Of a stretch of 64,000 nt of DNA, positions 54,402 to 62,600 are shown piece by piece. The DNA lies in NCBI RefSeq assembly GCF_001298105.1, contig NZ_LGJH01000148.1, positions 1 to 64,000 on the forward strand, in the 5' to 3' direction. Within the stretch, counting starts at the first letter, position 1; the number at the start of each line of letters is the position of its first letter. Below the pieces are notes generated by a model, which had not been told where the DNA came from, made no database searches, and saw only the letters and a list, made by a program, of their open reading frames with translations. Made by a program: the position numbers and the translations under genes. Source of the stretch: Novosphingobium sp. ST904 (GTDB lineage Bacteria; Pseudomonadota; Alphaproteobacteria; Sphingomonadales; Sphingomonadaceae).

Positions 54402-55686
54402 GCACCGACGTCAAAAAGGATACTGAAACGGTGCGGACCAGTGTCTTCCGCGTAGAGCAGTTCCGCGATCCGCAGATTTCGCCCGAACGCCGCGCAGAAC
54501 TCGAAGCGGCCGAAGCCGAACCTCTCGACATGACGGTAGAAGGCGTACTGGCAGAAGCCGCCGCGCAGACCGGCCTTTCCGACTTCGGCCCGATGGACTT
54601 CACCGAGCGCCTCGGCGCGCTTCTTGGCGAAGTCTCCGCAAACGGGAACCTGTGGCGCTTCGCCAAGGCGCAGTTCCGCGCCGCCTGCGTGAAGCAGGCC
54701 GCAAACCGCCTCAAGAACAAGGCCTTCCTCGACAGCCATCCGGGCGTCGAGGACGAGGTGATCGATCGTCCGATCATCATCGTCGGCCTGCCGCGTTCGG
54801 GAACGACTCACCTCGAGAACCTGATCGCGGCCGACCGCCGGCTGCGGCACCTTCCGGTCTATCTCGGCTCCGAAGCGGTCCTGGCACCCGGCGAGACGGC
54901 CGGCCCCGATGGGCTGGACCCGCGCTGGACCCGTTCGGCCGCGCACTGGGACCGGATGAAGCAGAACGCCATCATGGCCGCCATGCATGAACACTCACCC
55001 GACCATGCCTGCGGCGAGAACGAGCTGCAGATGCCGACTTCACCACATACCAGTGGGAATGGATGGCCGAAGTCCCCGCCTGGCGCGACTACCTGCTGCG
55101 CCACGACCAGACGCAGCACTATGCCTATGGCAAGCGGATGCTGAAGGCGATCGCGCATCAGTTCCCGTCCGACCGGCGCTGGATCCTCAAGGGTAACCAG
55201 CATAGCGAGCAACTCCCCGCACTCGTCGCGAATTATCCGGATGCCTATGTCGTCCAGATCCACCGCGATCCGCTGGCCTTGCTGCAATCGGTGCTGACGA
55301 TGCGGGGGCTGTCCGTGCTCGTCCACCAGAAGCACCCGCAAATCCAGGCTCACGTCGCCTACTGGGTGGACCGCATAGAACAGATGCTGCGCGCCTACCT
55401 GCGCGACATGGACCGGGTCCCCGAAGGCCGGCGGCTCGACATCCTGTTCGCAGACGTGATCGCGGACGATATCGGCACCGCGCAAAAGGTGCTGGAATTC
55501 GCCGGGCTGCCTTCCAGCGCCGAAAGCGTCGGGGACATGCGCGGCTACATGGACAGCCACCCGCGCGGAAAGGACGGCCGGGTGGTCTACGACCTGGCGG
55601 GAGACTTCAACCTCGATATCCCGAGCCTGCGCCAGCGCTTCGCGTTCTACACGGACCGCTTCCCGGTAAAACAGGAAGTGAAATGA
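54398..55686 (+). CDS. Sulfotransferase family protein, 429 aa (frameshifted)
   Basis: The PAPS loop IIIVGLPRSGTTHLENLIAADRR and the second motif VVQIHRDPLALLQSVLTMRG identify the family; WILKGNQHSEQLPAL is also typical. Near 55035 one base is missing, between QMP and DFTTYQWEWMAEVP, after which the frame continues to the stop at 55686. Its start is coupled to the SDR by ATGA and its stop overlaps the next start the same way, so the product is made with the SDR and MBL proteins. The acceptor is unknown. Confidence 0.82.
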
Positions 55687-57027
55687 CCCGCAAGCTCAGC
55701 CGGTGGGATGCGAATTCGCACAGCGAGCTCGCGTACATCGCGCTGCTGACGATGCCCACTCAGGCAGGAAACCAAGCCATGAAACCCATCATCCGCGATG
55801 CGAACCAGCCGCTCAATGCCCAGATCATCAATGACGGCGCGGGCAGACAGGATGCCGTCGATCTCGGCAACGGCATCTTCATGTCGAGGGACTCTCGAAC
55901 CTCTACCTGGTGACGACCGCCGAGGGCAGTGTCCTTGTCAACACCGGCATCGTCTACAGCGCCGCCGAGAACAAGCGCCGCTTCGATGCGGCCAGCGACC
56001 AGCCGATCCGCAAGATCGTGTTCACCCAGAGCCATGAAGATCACATTGGCGGATGGCCCACCTTCAACGCCCCCGGAATCGAGACGATCGGACAGGCCAA
56101 CCAGCCTTTCGTGCGCACCCAGTTCCGCGACCTCGGCCCGGCCATGGCTGCCCGTTCGCGGCGCTTGTGGAGCCGCGACCAGAAGCGGGAACTGACAGAA
56201 CGGCCCGAACCCACGCTGACGACCACGTTCCATGACAGCCACGCCTTCGAACTGGGTGGGCGGCGGTTCGAACTCTACGCGGTCCCCGGCGGCGAAACGG
56301 TAGACTCGCTGGTGATCTGGCTGCCGGACGACAGGATCGTCTTCACCGGCAACATGACCGGCCCGATGTTCGGCCATGTTCCCAACCTCTATACCCTGCG
56401 CGGCGACCGCTACCGCTATGTCCAGTGGTACATCGACAGCGTCCAGCGCGTGATCGACCTCGGCGCCGAAGTGCTGATAACCGGCCACGGCGAGCCGGTT
56501 CGCGGGGCGACAAGGTGCGCACGAGCCTCAGCAGGATGCGCGATGCGGCCCAGTATCTGCGCGATGCGACCTTCAAGGGCATGAACGCCGGCAAGCCTCT
56601 CTGGGAACTGATGGAAACCATCCGGCTGCCCGAGAACCTTGCCATCCCGCAGGGTCACGGCAAGGTTTCGTGGATCGTCCGTTCGATCTGGGAGGAGCAT
56701 CTCGGCTGGTTCCGCTACGATTCCTCGACCGAACTCTATGCCGTGCCGCCGCAGGCCGTGCTCGGCGATCTCATCGAACTTGCCGGTGGACCCGCGGCCG
56801 CGCTCGACCTTGCCGCGCGCTATCTCGGCGGAAACCAGCCGCTCAAGGCTCTCCATGTCGCAGAAGCCGTCACCGCGGCAGCGCCTGAAGATCGCCGGGC
56901 ACTGGAAATCCAGCTCGCCGCACAGCACGCCATACTCGAGGCCGCCGGACGCGAGAATTTCAGCGAAGTACGCTGGCTCGAAAGCGAAATCCGCCGCCTC
57001 GAAGCGGCACTGGCAGGGGGCGAATAA
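55683..57027 (+). CDS. MBL-fold hydrolase with alkylsulfatase dimerisation domain (two frameshifts)
   Basis: About 448 residues. The zinc motif appears as TQSHEDHIGGW (HxEDH variant of HxHxDH), with GNMTGPMFGHVPNLYTLRG and ITGHGEPVRG as further metal-site segments. The C-terminal helical domain (GGPAAALDLAARYLGGNQPLKALHVAEAV) matches the alkylsulfatase dimerisation domain of SdsA1/BDS1-type enzymes; no SCP2-like tail follows. Breaks near 55890 (FMS to GLSNLYLV) and near 56505 (EPVRG to GDKVRTSL) each equal one missing base. It may start at ATG 55683 (coupled to the sulfotransferase) or 55779. Confidence 0.78.
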
Positions 57028-57818
57028 TGGTGCACCCTCGCCTTTCGGTCGATGCGATGTGTTCGTTCCAGTGGCCGTTCGCGCGCGAACTGGCACTGTG
57101 GAAGGACATGGGCCTGCGTCATGCCGGGCTGCTGATGAACAAGATCGCCGACGATCCCGACCGCGACCTCAAGGCTCTCGGCGATGCCGGTATCCGCGTC
57201 AGCACGTTGATCACCGCCGGCTTCCAGCTCGGCGATCCCTCGTCCTGGAGCGCGACGCGGGCCATACACCGCGCGATGATCGACCTCGTGGCGGCTCACC
57301 GTGGGCACTCGATCTACTTCACGACCGGACGGACGGTCAGTTGCGACTGGGATGAAGATTTCGCGCTTTTTGCCGAAGCGGTCGCGCCGACCGTGGCCCA
57401 TGCCCGCGAACGCGGCGTCATCGCGGCATTCGAGCCGAGCCTCAGAACCAGCGCCTCGTTCTGCACGACGCTGGCGGATGCCGTGGAGATCGCCGAGGCG
57501 ACAGGGCTGGGCATCGTTTCCGACTTCAGCAACAACTGGATGGAACGCGGCCTTCGGGGAACCCTGAAACGGGCGATGCCTCATATCGCACTCGTCCAGA
57601 TCGGCGACATCGCGATTTCCGGCACAGGCGGCCGTTCCCATATCGGCCAGGGCGACCTGCCGCTGGAACGCATGATGGGCGACGTGCTGGACGCGGGCTA
57701 CGAAGGCGTCTTCGACCTCGAGGTCGTGCCTGCAGACTACACCGCGAATACGAACGAGGACGAATTGCGCGCCGGAATCTCCGCCGCTTCGGACCTGCTC
57801 CATGCCATGAACATCTGA
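57027..57818 (+). CDS. TIM-barrel sugar phosphate isomerase/epimerase family protein
   Basis: A 263-residue AP-endonuclease-2-type TIM barrel: LALWKDMGLRHAGLLM, VIAAFEPSLRTSASF, GIVSDFSNNWMERG, HIALVQIGDIAISG and GVFDLEVVPADY are the successive strand ends that carry metal-binding Glu, Asp, His and Glu in this family. Members isomerise sugars or inositols, or dehydrate shikimate-like acids. It starts at TAATG overlapping the MBL stop, so it is in the same operon. The substrate is unknown. Confidence 0.82.
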   Translation: MVHPRLSVDAMCSFQWPFARELALWKDMGLRHAGLLMNKIADDPDRDLKALGDAGIRVSTLITAGFQLGDPSSWSATRAIHRAMIDLVAAHRGHSIYFTTGRTVSCDWDEDFALFAEAVAPTVAHARERGVIAAFEPSLRTSASFCTTLADAVEIAEATGLGIVSDFSNNWMERGLRGTLKRAMPHIALVQIGDIAISGTGGRSHIGQGDLPLERMMGDVLDAGYEGVFDLEVVPADYTANTNEDELRAGISAASDLLHAMNI

Positions 57819-57871
57819 AAACCCCACGCATCTGAACGAAATGGCCCGAAAGCGGGCAGGGAGAGGTTGGA

Positions 57872-58729
57872 ATGTCCGAGACTTTCGCAGGCAAGGCCGC
57901 GCTCATCATCGGTGCAGGCCAGAACATCGGTCGCCGCATCGCGCAGGAATGGGCGGCGCGCGGGGCCCGTGTCGCCGTGGCCGACATCAGCCGAGAGGGC
58001 GCGGAAGAAACCGCCGAGATCCTCCGGCGGGCAGGCGGCGAGGCGATCGGGCTGCATTGCAACGTGCTGGACGATGCCTCGGTAGAGGCGACCATCGACG
58101 CCGCCGAACAGGCGCTCGGGCCGCTCGACATTCACATGAACAATGCCGGCATCCTTTCAGGCGGTAACCCGCAGGACATTCCGATGGCGGAATGGCAGCG
58201 GATGTTCGACGTGAACCTCTTCGGCATGGTGCGAGCCAACAATGTGATCGTCCCGCGCATGATCGCGCGCGGGTCCGGCCATATCGTCAACACCGGCAGC
58301 TTCGCAGGGCTCTATCCCTTCGCGGCGAGCCGTGTCCATTATGCCGCTTCCAAGGCGGCGGTCGTGTCGATGTCGCAGAATCTCGCGCTCTACCTCAAGC
58401 AGTACGGCATCCGGGTAAGCTGCCTCTGTCCAGGCCCGGTCATGACGACTTCTCCCGATGCCATGAAGCACTTCAGCGAGAATTACGTGATGCGCGCGCC
58501 GGGCAGCCATCTTTCGGTCAAGACCCAGCAGGAAACCGCAACGGTCCTATCCGATGCGATGGAAGCCGGCTGCATTCTCATACCTACCCACGAAGAGGCA
58601 TGGGAAATGCTGGTGGAGGTTGCCGCCGATCCGGATGCCTTCGTCGAAAAGAAACACCGCGAATTCCTCGCAGGCGATCCGGGCCGCCCCGGCATCACGC
58701 AGGACGTGATCGATTCGATCAAGGTCTGA
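57872..58729 (+). CDS. Short-chain dehydrogenase/reductase, 285 aa
   Basis: Intact classical SDR: ALIIGAGQNIGRRIAQEWAARG cofactor loop (GxxxxIG variant), NNAGILSGG, catalytic Ser in TGSFAG, YAASK and PGPVMTT. A longer C-terminus than usual (about 35 residues) ends DVIDSIKV. GAGAGG precedes the ATG. It is the fifth gene of the operon starting at 53584, 53 bases after the TIM-barrel gene. The second SDR of the operon may carry out a further oxidation of the same substrate. Confidence 0.86.
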   Translation: MSETFAGKAALIIGAGQNIGRRIAQEWAARGARVAVADISREGAEETAEILRRAGGEAIGLHCNVLDDASVEATIDAAEQALGPLDIHMNNAGILSGGNPQDIPMAEWQRMFDVNLFGMVRANNVIVPRMIARGSGHIVNTGSFAGLYPFAASRVHYAASKAAVVSMSQNLALYLKQYGIRVSCLCPGPVMTTSPDAMKHFSENYVMRAPGSHLSVKTQQETATVLSDAMEAGCILIPTHEEAWEMLVEVAADPDAFVEKKHREFLAGDPGRPGITQDVIDSIKV

Positions 58730-58752
58730 ACAGGGAAACCGCGAGGAATTCG

Positions 58753-59100
58753 ATGGAATTGCTGGTTCCCCACGCGCGAACCGAGCGTGGAAAGGCCATT
58801 GGCCGGGCAGTGACCGCGCGTGAGATTTGCCAGCCGGCAAGTCCGGTCGAAGCGAGTTTACGGGACTTCATCTTTGCGGAAATCTGGAACCGACCTGGCC
58901 TTGACCGGCGTACGCGCTATCTCATCGCGGTAGCCAACGCGGCGTGCAGCAACGGCCCCAAGGCAGCACATGCCGGCAGCCCGATATCCGCTCACGGTAG
59001 GGGCAAGGTGCCGCGTTTGCCGCCTCGGGTGCTTCCGCAAACCCTTGCGGGAGCACCCGGCCAATTCTTGAGGATGCTATCCCGCGCCGGGCAGAGATGA
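58753..59100 (+). CDS. Carboxymuconolactone decarboxylase-like protein, N-terminal part only
   Basis: The first 60-70 residues (TERGKAIGRAVTAREI, ASLRDFIFAEIWNRPGLDRRTRYLIAVANAAC) match the start of a CMD-family protein. After GPKAA the frame continues with an unrelated Arg/Pro-rich tail (PRLPPRVLPQTLAG), and the C-terminal helices of the family are absent, so the gene is truncated or frameshifted. It is the last gene of the operon; part of its tail is encoded by the hairpin at 59026-59059. GAGGA precedes the ATG. Confidence 0.62.
   Translation: MELLVPHARTERGKAIGRAVTAREICQPASPVEASLRDFIFAEIWNRPGLDRRTRYLIAVANAACSNGPKAAHAGSPISAHGRGKVPRLPPRVLPQTLAGAPGQFLRMLSRAGQR
59026..59059 (+). terminator. 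Hairpin inside the 3' end of the CMD-like frame
   Basis: GGGTGCTTCCGCAA and TTGCGGGAGCACCC pair over 14 bases with one G.U, extended by an outer C-G, with an ACCC loop. It looks like the terminator of the 53.6-59.1 kb operon, which implies that the frame running through it to 59100 is not the original gene end. Confidence 0.65.
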
Positions 59101-59210
59101 GCCGCCAGCCATAGAAAATGCCTATGCCGTTCCAAGGTCTGCGTATTTGACCACCGCCCTGCGCACATGTCATTCCCGTGCCAAAGCATGATGAACGGGG
59201 AGGTTGGAAC

Positions 59211-60146
59211 ATGACGGGCAGGACAGGATATCTCACACTGGCCATGGCGTGCATCCTGGCATCGGCAGCCGCGAATGCGCAGCCTTCCGATTACCCTGCA
59301 CCATCGCCGGCCAGCGCCCCGCAGGAAGCCGGTGCCATCCCGCTCTACGGCGCCCGCACGCCGGGCTCCGCGGATAGCGAGGTGTGGGCGAAGTACTTCG
59401 GCAAGGACTACGCCGTCCGCAACGTCACCCGGCCGACCTTGACCCCGGTTCTACCCGATCCGGCCAAGGCCACCGGCGCGGCCGTGATCGTGGCGCCCGG
59501 CGGCGCGTTCATGGCGCTGTCGATGTCGCACGAGGGCTGGGATGTCGCCCAGGCCCTTGCCGATCGCGGCATCGCCGCCTTCGTCCTCAAGTATCGGTTG
59601 CTGCCCACTCCGAAGGACGAAAAGGAAGCCGGAAAATACGTCTGGGCCAAGATGATGGAGGGCATGCCCGATCCAAGCCGGCCGCCGGTGCTGGGCAACC
59701 CGCAGGCGACCGAGGATGGTCTGGCCGCGCTTGCCATGGTGCGGGAAAATGCCGCGAAGTGGGGCATCGATCGCGCGCGGGTGGGCATGATCGGGTTTTC
59801 GGCCGGAGCGATGACTTCGCTCCAGACGGTACTCGCCGCAAAACCCGGAGAGCGTCCCGCATTCTTCGGCTACATCTATGGCCCGCAGGCCAAGATCGAC
59901 GTTCCGGCCGATGCCTCCCCGATGTTCGATGCCATCGCGCTAGACGATCCCCTGTTCCCCTCGATGGGCTTCCCCATCGCGCAGGCCTGGCAAGCCGCGA
60001 AGCGCCCGGTCGAAATCCACGGCTACCAGCAGGGCAGCCATGGTTTCGGCCTCGGCAAGCCGAACACGACGACCACGCTCCTCATCGACGAGTTCACCGC
60101 GTGGCTCGCGATGCAGGGCTTCCTGACGCGAAAGTCAGCCCCTTAG
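59211..60146 (+). CDS. Exported alpha/beta-hydrolase (esterase/lipase type)
   Basis: A 311-residue hydrolase with a signal peptide (LTLAMACILASAAANAQ region). Conserved elements are the oxyanion segment VIVAPGGAFMALSMSHEG (HGG-like), nucleophile elbow MIGFSAGAMTS, and the histidine in GSHGFGLG. This set is typical of BD-FAE/acetyl-xylan-esterase-like enzymes acting in the periplasm, possibly removing acyl or feruloyl groups; the substrate is not readable. The ATG at 59211 follows GGGGAGG. It is 22 bases from the convergent SDR. Confidence 0.82.
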   Translation: MTGRTGYLTLAMACILASAAANAQPSDYPAPSPASAPQEAGAIPLYGARTPGSADSEVWAKYFGKDYAVRNVTRPTLTPVLPDPAKATGAAVIVAPGGAFMALSMSHEGWDVAQALADRGIAAFVLKYRLLPTPKDEKEAGKYVWAKMMEGMPDPSRPPVLGNPQATEDGLAALAMVRENAAKWGIDRARVGMIGFSAGAMTSLQTVLAAKPGERPAFFGYIYGPQAKIDVPADASPMFDAIALDDPLFPSMGFPIAQAWQAAKRPVEIHGYQQGSHGFGLGKPNTTTTLLIDEFTAWLAMQGFLTRKSAP

Positions 60147-60168
60147 GCGCGGAGATCACCGCATCCCG

Positions 60169-61080
60169 TCACCCGCCCCGCACGAGCTGGAAACTGCGCG
60201 CGATGTGCTCGGAAAAGCCGTTTTCTGCGGGATGGAACGTCCACAGACGGTTCGTGTCGCGGATTTCGCCGATGCTTTCGGCCACGGTGTCGATCGTCCA
60301 GTCGGGCCGGTAAAGGCCCTCGGTCTCGGTGATGAAGGCACGGGCCACCCGCCCCCCCATCGAGACGTACATTTCACCCGTGACCGAGCAGCTCTCGTGC
60401 GCGAGCCAGCCGACCACGGGCGCGACGAGGTCCGGTCCCATGGGCGGATATTGCGAAATGTCGAGCCCCTCTGCCATGCGCGTCACGGCTCCGGGAAGGA
60501 TGATGTTCGATTTCACCCCGCGCGCCGCGCCCTCGATGGCGACGATGTTGTTGAGACCGATCATGCCCGACTTCGAAACCGCGTAATTCACCACGCTGGG
60601 CATCGAATAGAGGCCGCCGATCGAGCCCGTCAGCACGATGCGCCCATAGCCGTCCCCGACCATGCGTTCGAACGCCGGGCGCACGACGTGGAAGGCTCCG
60701 AGCAGGTGGACATCCACCACCGCGCGGAAATCCTCGTAGCTGATCTCCTCCAGCATCGCGAACCGGTTGTTCCCGGCGTTGTGGATCAGAACGTCGATCC
60801 GGCCGAAGGCATCCAGCGCCGCCTCGACGATCGCCTTTCCGCCTTCCGGTGTCGCAACGCTGTCGGAGCAGGCAACCGCTTCATATCCGGCATCGCGCAA
60901 AGCGCGGGCGGCCTCTTCGGCAGGCCCGGCGTCCGAACCGCTGCCCGACAAGGCGCTGCCGTTGTCGTTGATGACGACTCTCGCACCCAGCGAGCCGAGC
61001 AGCTCGGCATAAGCCCGGCCGAGGCCCCGCGCCCCGCCGGTGATGACGACGACCCGTCCATCGAAGCGGCGATCAGTCAT
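60169..61080 (-). CDS. Short-chain dehydrogenase, multifunctional-enzyme type 2-like
   Basis: A 303-residue SDR with VVVITGGARGLGRAYAELLGSLGARVVIND, the longer insertion after it (SALSGSGSDAGPAEEAARAL) seen in peroxisomal MFE-2-like 3-hydroxyacyl-CoA dehydrogenases, NAGNNRF, TGSIGG and YAVSK. The C-terminal extension (TFHPAENGFSEH) is also typical. It may act on 3-hydroxyacyl-CoA in side-chain or steroid beta-oxidation, in keeping with the acyl-CoA synthetase on the same strand. Downstream of the MDR gene by 107 bases. Confidence 0.82.
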   Translation of the reverse strand: MTDRRFDGRVVVITGGARGLGRAYAELLGSLGARVVINDNGSALSGSGSDAGPAEEAARALRDAGYEAVACSDSVATPEGGKAIVEAALDAFGRIDVLIHNAGNNRFAMLEEISYEDFRAVVDVHLLGAFHVVRPAFERMVGDGYGRIVLTGSIGGLYSMPSVVNYAVSKSGMIGLNNIVAIEGAARGVKSNIILPGAVTRMAEGLDISQYPPMGPDLVAPVVGWLAHESCSVTGEMYVSMGGRVARAFITETEGLYRPDWTIDTVAESIGEIRDTNRLWTFHPAENGFSEHIARSFQLVRGG

Positions 61081-61187
61081 GTGTTTCTCCAGGTTGTTTC
61101 ACCCGCTGGCCATGGCGTGTGCATGCTGCGTGGGGTGGGGGGATATGCGGATGGGGGCGCGCTCCCGGCGCTTCATGGTCCTGCGCT

Positions 61188-62189
61188 TCATATCTCCAGG
61201 CTGACCTTGCCGACCTGACAGCCCGACCGCATGTGCGCCATTGCCTCGGCAAATTCCGCAAGCGGGAAGACACGGTCCACCACCGGATGGAGGTCATGCG
61301 CCTCGATGCAGCGAACCATGTCGATCTGGTCGCGGCGACTGCCGACGGTCACGGCTTGCAGGCACAGGCGCTTGGCCTGCACGGCCGCGAAGGGCATCGA
61401 GTCCGTCTCGAAACCGGCCGTCGCCCCGATGATGGCGATGTGGGCGCCCGTCCTTGCTGCGCGCACGCTTTGCGGCAACGTGTTCGGACCGCCTACTTCG
61501 ATGACATGTTCCACGCCGAGCCCTCCCGTCAGTTCGAGCACGGCCTCGGCCCATTGCGGCGTTTCATTGCGGTCGATCACATGATCCGCGCCAAGACGGC
61601 GCAGATGCGCCAGTTTAGCAGGCGACGAACTGACGGCGATGACGGTGGCGCCCGCCGCCTTGGCGAACTGGAGCGCGAACAGGGAAACCCCGCCGGTTCC
61701 CAGAACGAGCACGCGGGCGCCGGGCTTCACGGCGCCGTCGGCCACCACCGCGCGCCAGGCCGTCACCCCCGCGCAGGGCAGGCAAGCCGCCTCCACGAAC
61801 GAGAGGTTCCGCGGTGCCGGCGTGAAATGCGAGGCAGGCCGCACGACCTCCCCGCAAGCGAAACCGTCGGCCGGGCCTCCCGGCGAATTGTCCAGGTCGG
61901 CGCGGTCGATATGGCCATCGCCCCAATTGGGGTGGAACAGGCTGATGACCCTGTCGCCAACCGCATACCGGGTGACGCCTTCTCCCACTTCCACCACTTC
62001 ACCCGCGCCATCGGAGAGGGGGATCAGGCCGGGCGGCGAGGGAAACAGGCCCGAGAACACCAGCCCGTCACGAAAGTTGAGCGATACGGCACGGATACGA
62101 ACGCGGATTTCGCCCGGCCCTGCCGAAAGGGATGGCAAATCAAGAAGAGAGAAACTGTCCTGGCCTGCCTGTAGACGCAGCGCTTTCAT
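61188..62189 (-). CDS. Medium-chain (MDR) alcohol dehydrogenase-like oxidoreductase, 333 aa
   Basis: MDR fold with NAD(P) site VLVLGTGGVSLFALQFAKAAGATVI and substrate-domain segments VSLNFRDGLVFSG and PLSDGAGEVVEVGEGV. The catalytic-zinc Cys (GxCGTD) is replaced by LNFRD and the structural cysteines are absent, placing it with zinc-free quinone-reductase/enoyl-reductase-like members. The ATG at 62189 overlaps the stop of a 40-codon frame upstream (ATGA). The substrate is unknown; perhaps an enone or enoyl thioester. Confidence 0.82.
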   Translation of the reverse strand: MKALRLQAGQDSFSLLDLPSLSAGPGEIRVRIRAVSLNFRDGLVFSGLFPSPPGLIPLSDGAGEVVEVGEGVTRYAVGDRVISLFHPNWGDGHIDRADLDNSPGGPADGFACGEVVRPASHFTPAPRNLSFVEAACLPCAGVTAWRAVVADGAVKPGARVLVLGTGGVSLFALQFAKAAGATVIAVSSSPAKLAHLRRLGADHVIDRNETPQWAEAVLELTGGLGVEHVIEVGGPNTLPQSVRAARTGAHIAIIGATAGFETDSMPFAAVQAKRLCLQAVTVGSRRDQIDMVRCIEAHDLHPVVDRVFPLAEFAEAMAHMRSGCQVGKVSLEI

Positions 62190-62308
62190 CGATAATCCGC
62201 CCCTTGCGCGTTCGATGCAACGCCGCGTTCGGTCATTCCGGCCGGGCCGAATTCGCCATGGTCGGTTGCGGGCAAAGGCACAGATTGCGGACCGAACCGA
62301 CCAGTCAT
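62186..62308 (-). CDS. Possible 40-residue leader frame coupled to the MDR gene
   Basis: An ATG at 62308 preceded by GGGAGAG opens MTGRFGPQSVPLPATDHGEF and ends at a TGA that overlaps the MDR start (ATGA). The ribosome site and coupling favour translation, but the peptide matches nothing recognised and could be chance. The rest of the 410-base gap to the ligase gene (up to 62600) holds nothing distinct. Confidence 0.3.
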   Translation of the reverse strand: MTGRFGPQSVPLPATDHGEFGPAGMTERGVASNAQGADYR

Positions 62309-62600
62309 TTCCAAGCTCTCCCGGCTGCGGTGCAGGGCACTGCTCGCAGTCGTTCCCTGTGCCGGGCAGCACGCCCGCAAACTTGACCGATCGCGACAAT
62401 CGCCTGTTTCCCGCAAGTATTTCGCCCCCGCGATTGTCCGCACCGAAGCTGTCCAGTTCATGCTCCAGGTGTCGCCGGTCTGGAGAAAATGGGGCGGCCG
62501 GTCAGTTCCAGAGCCCATCACGCCTTCACCCAGCTTGATGCGCGCCAGCCCTCTTTCCCCGTGGCTCGCAGGCGCGGGCGACGGCCCCGGCCGAACAGCC

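Noticed and set aside
53801..55144. Apparent SDR-sulfotransferase fusion protein in one open frame
   Set aside because: The junction sequence is out of frame with the normal SDR C-terminus (WMANAGKLNTSAERRA), which ends at a TGA overlapping the sulfotransferase ATG. One missing base near 54345 creates the false fusion.
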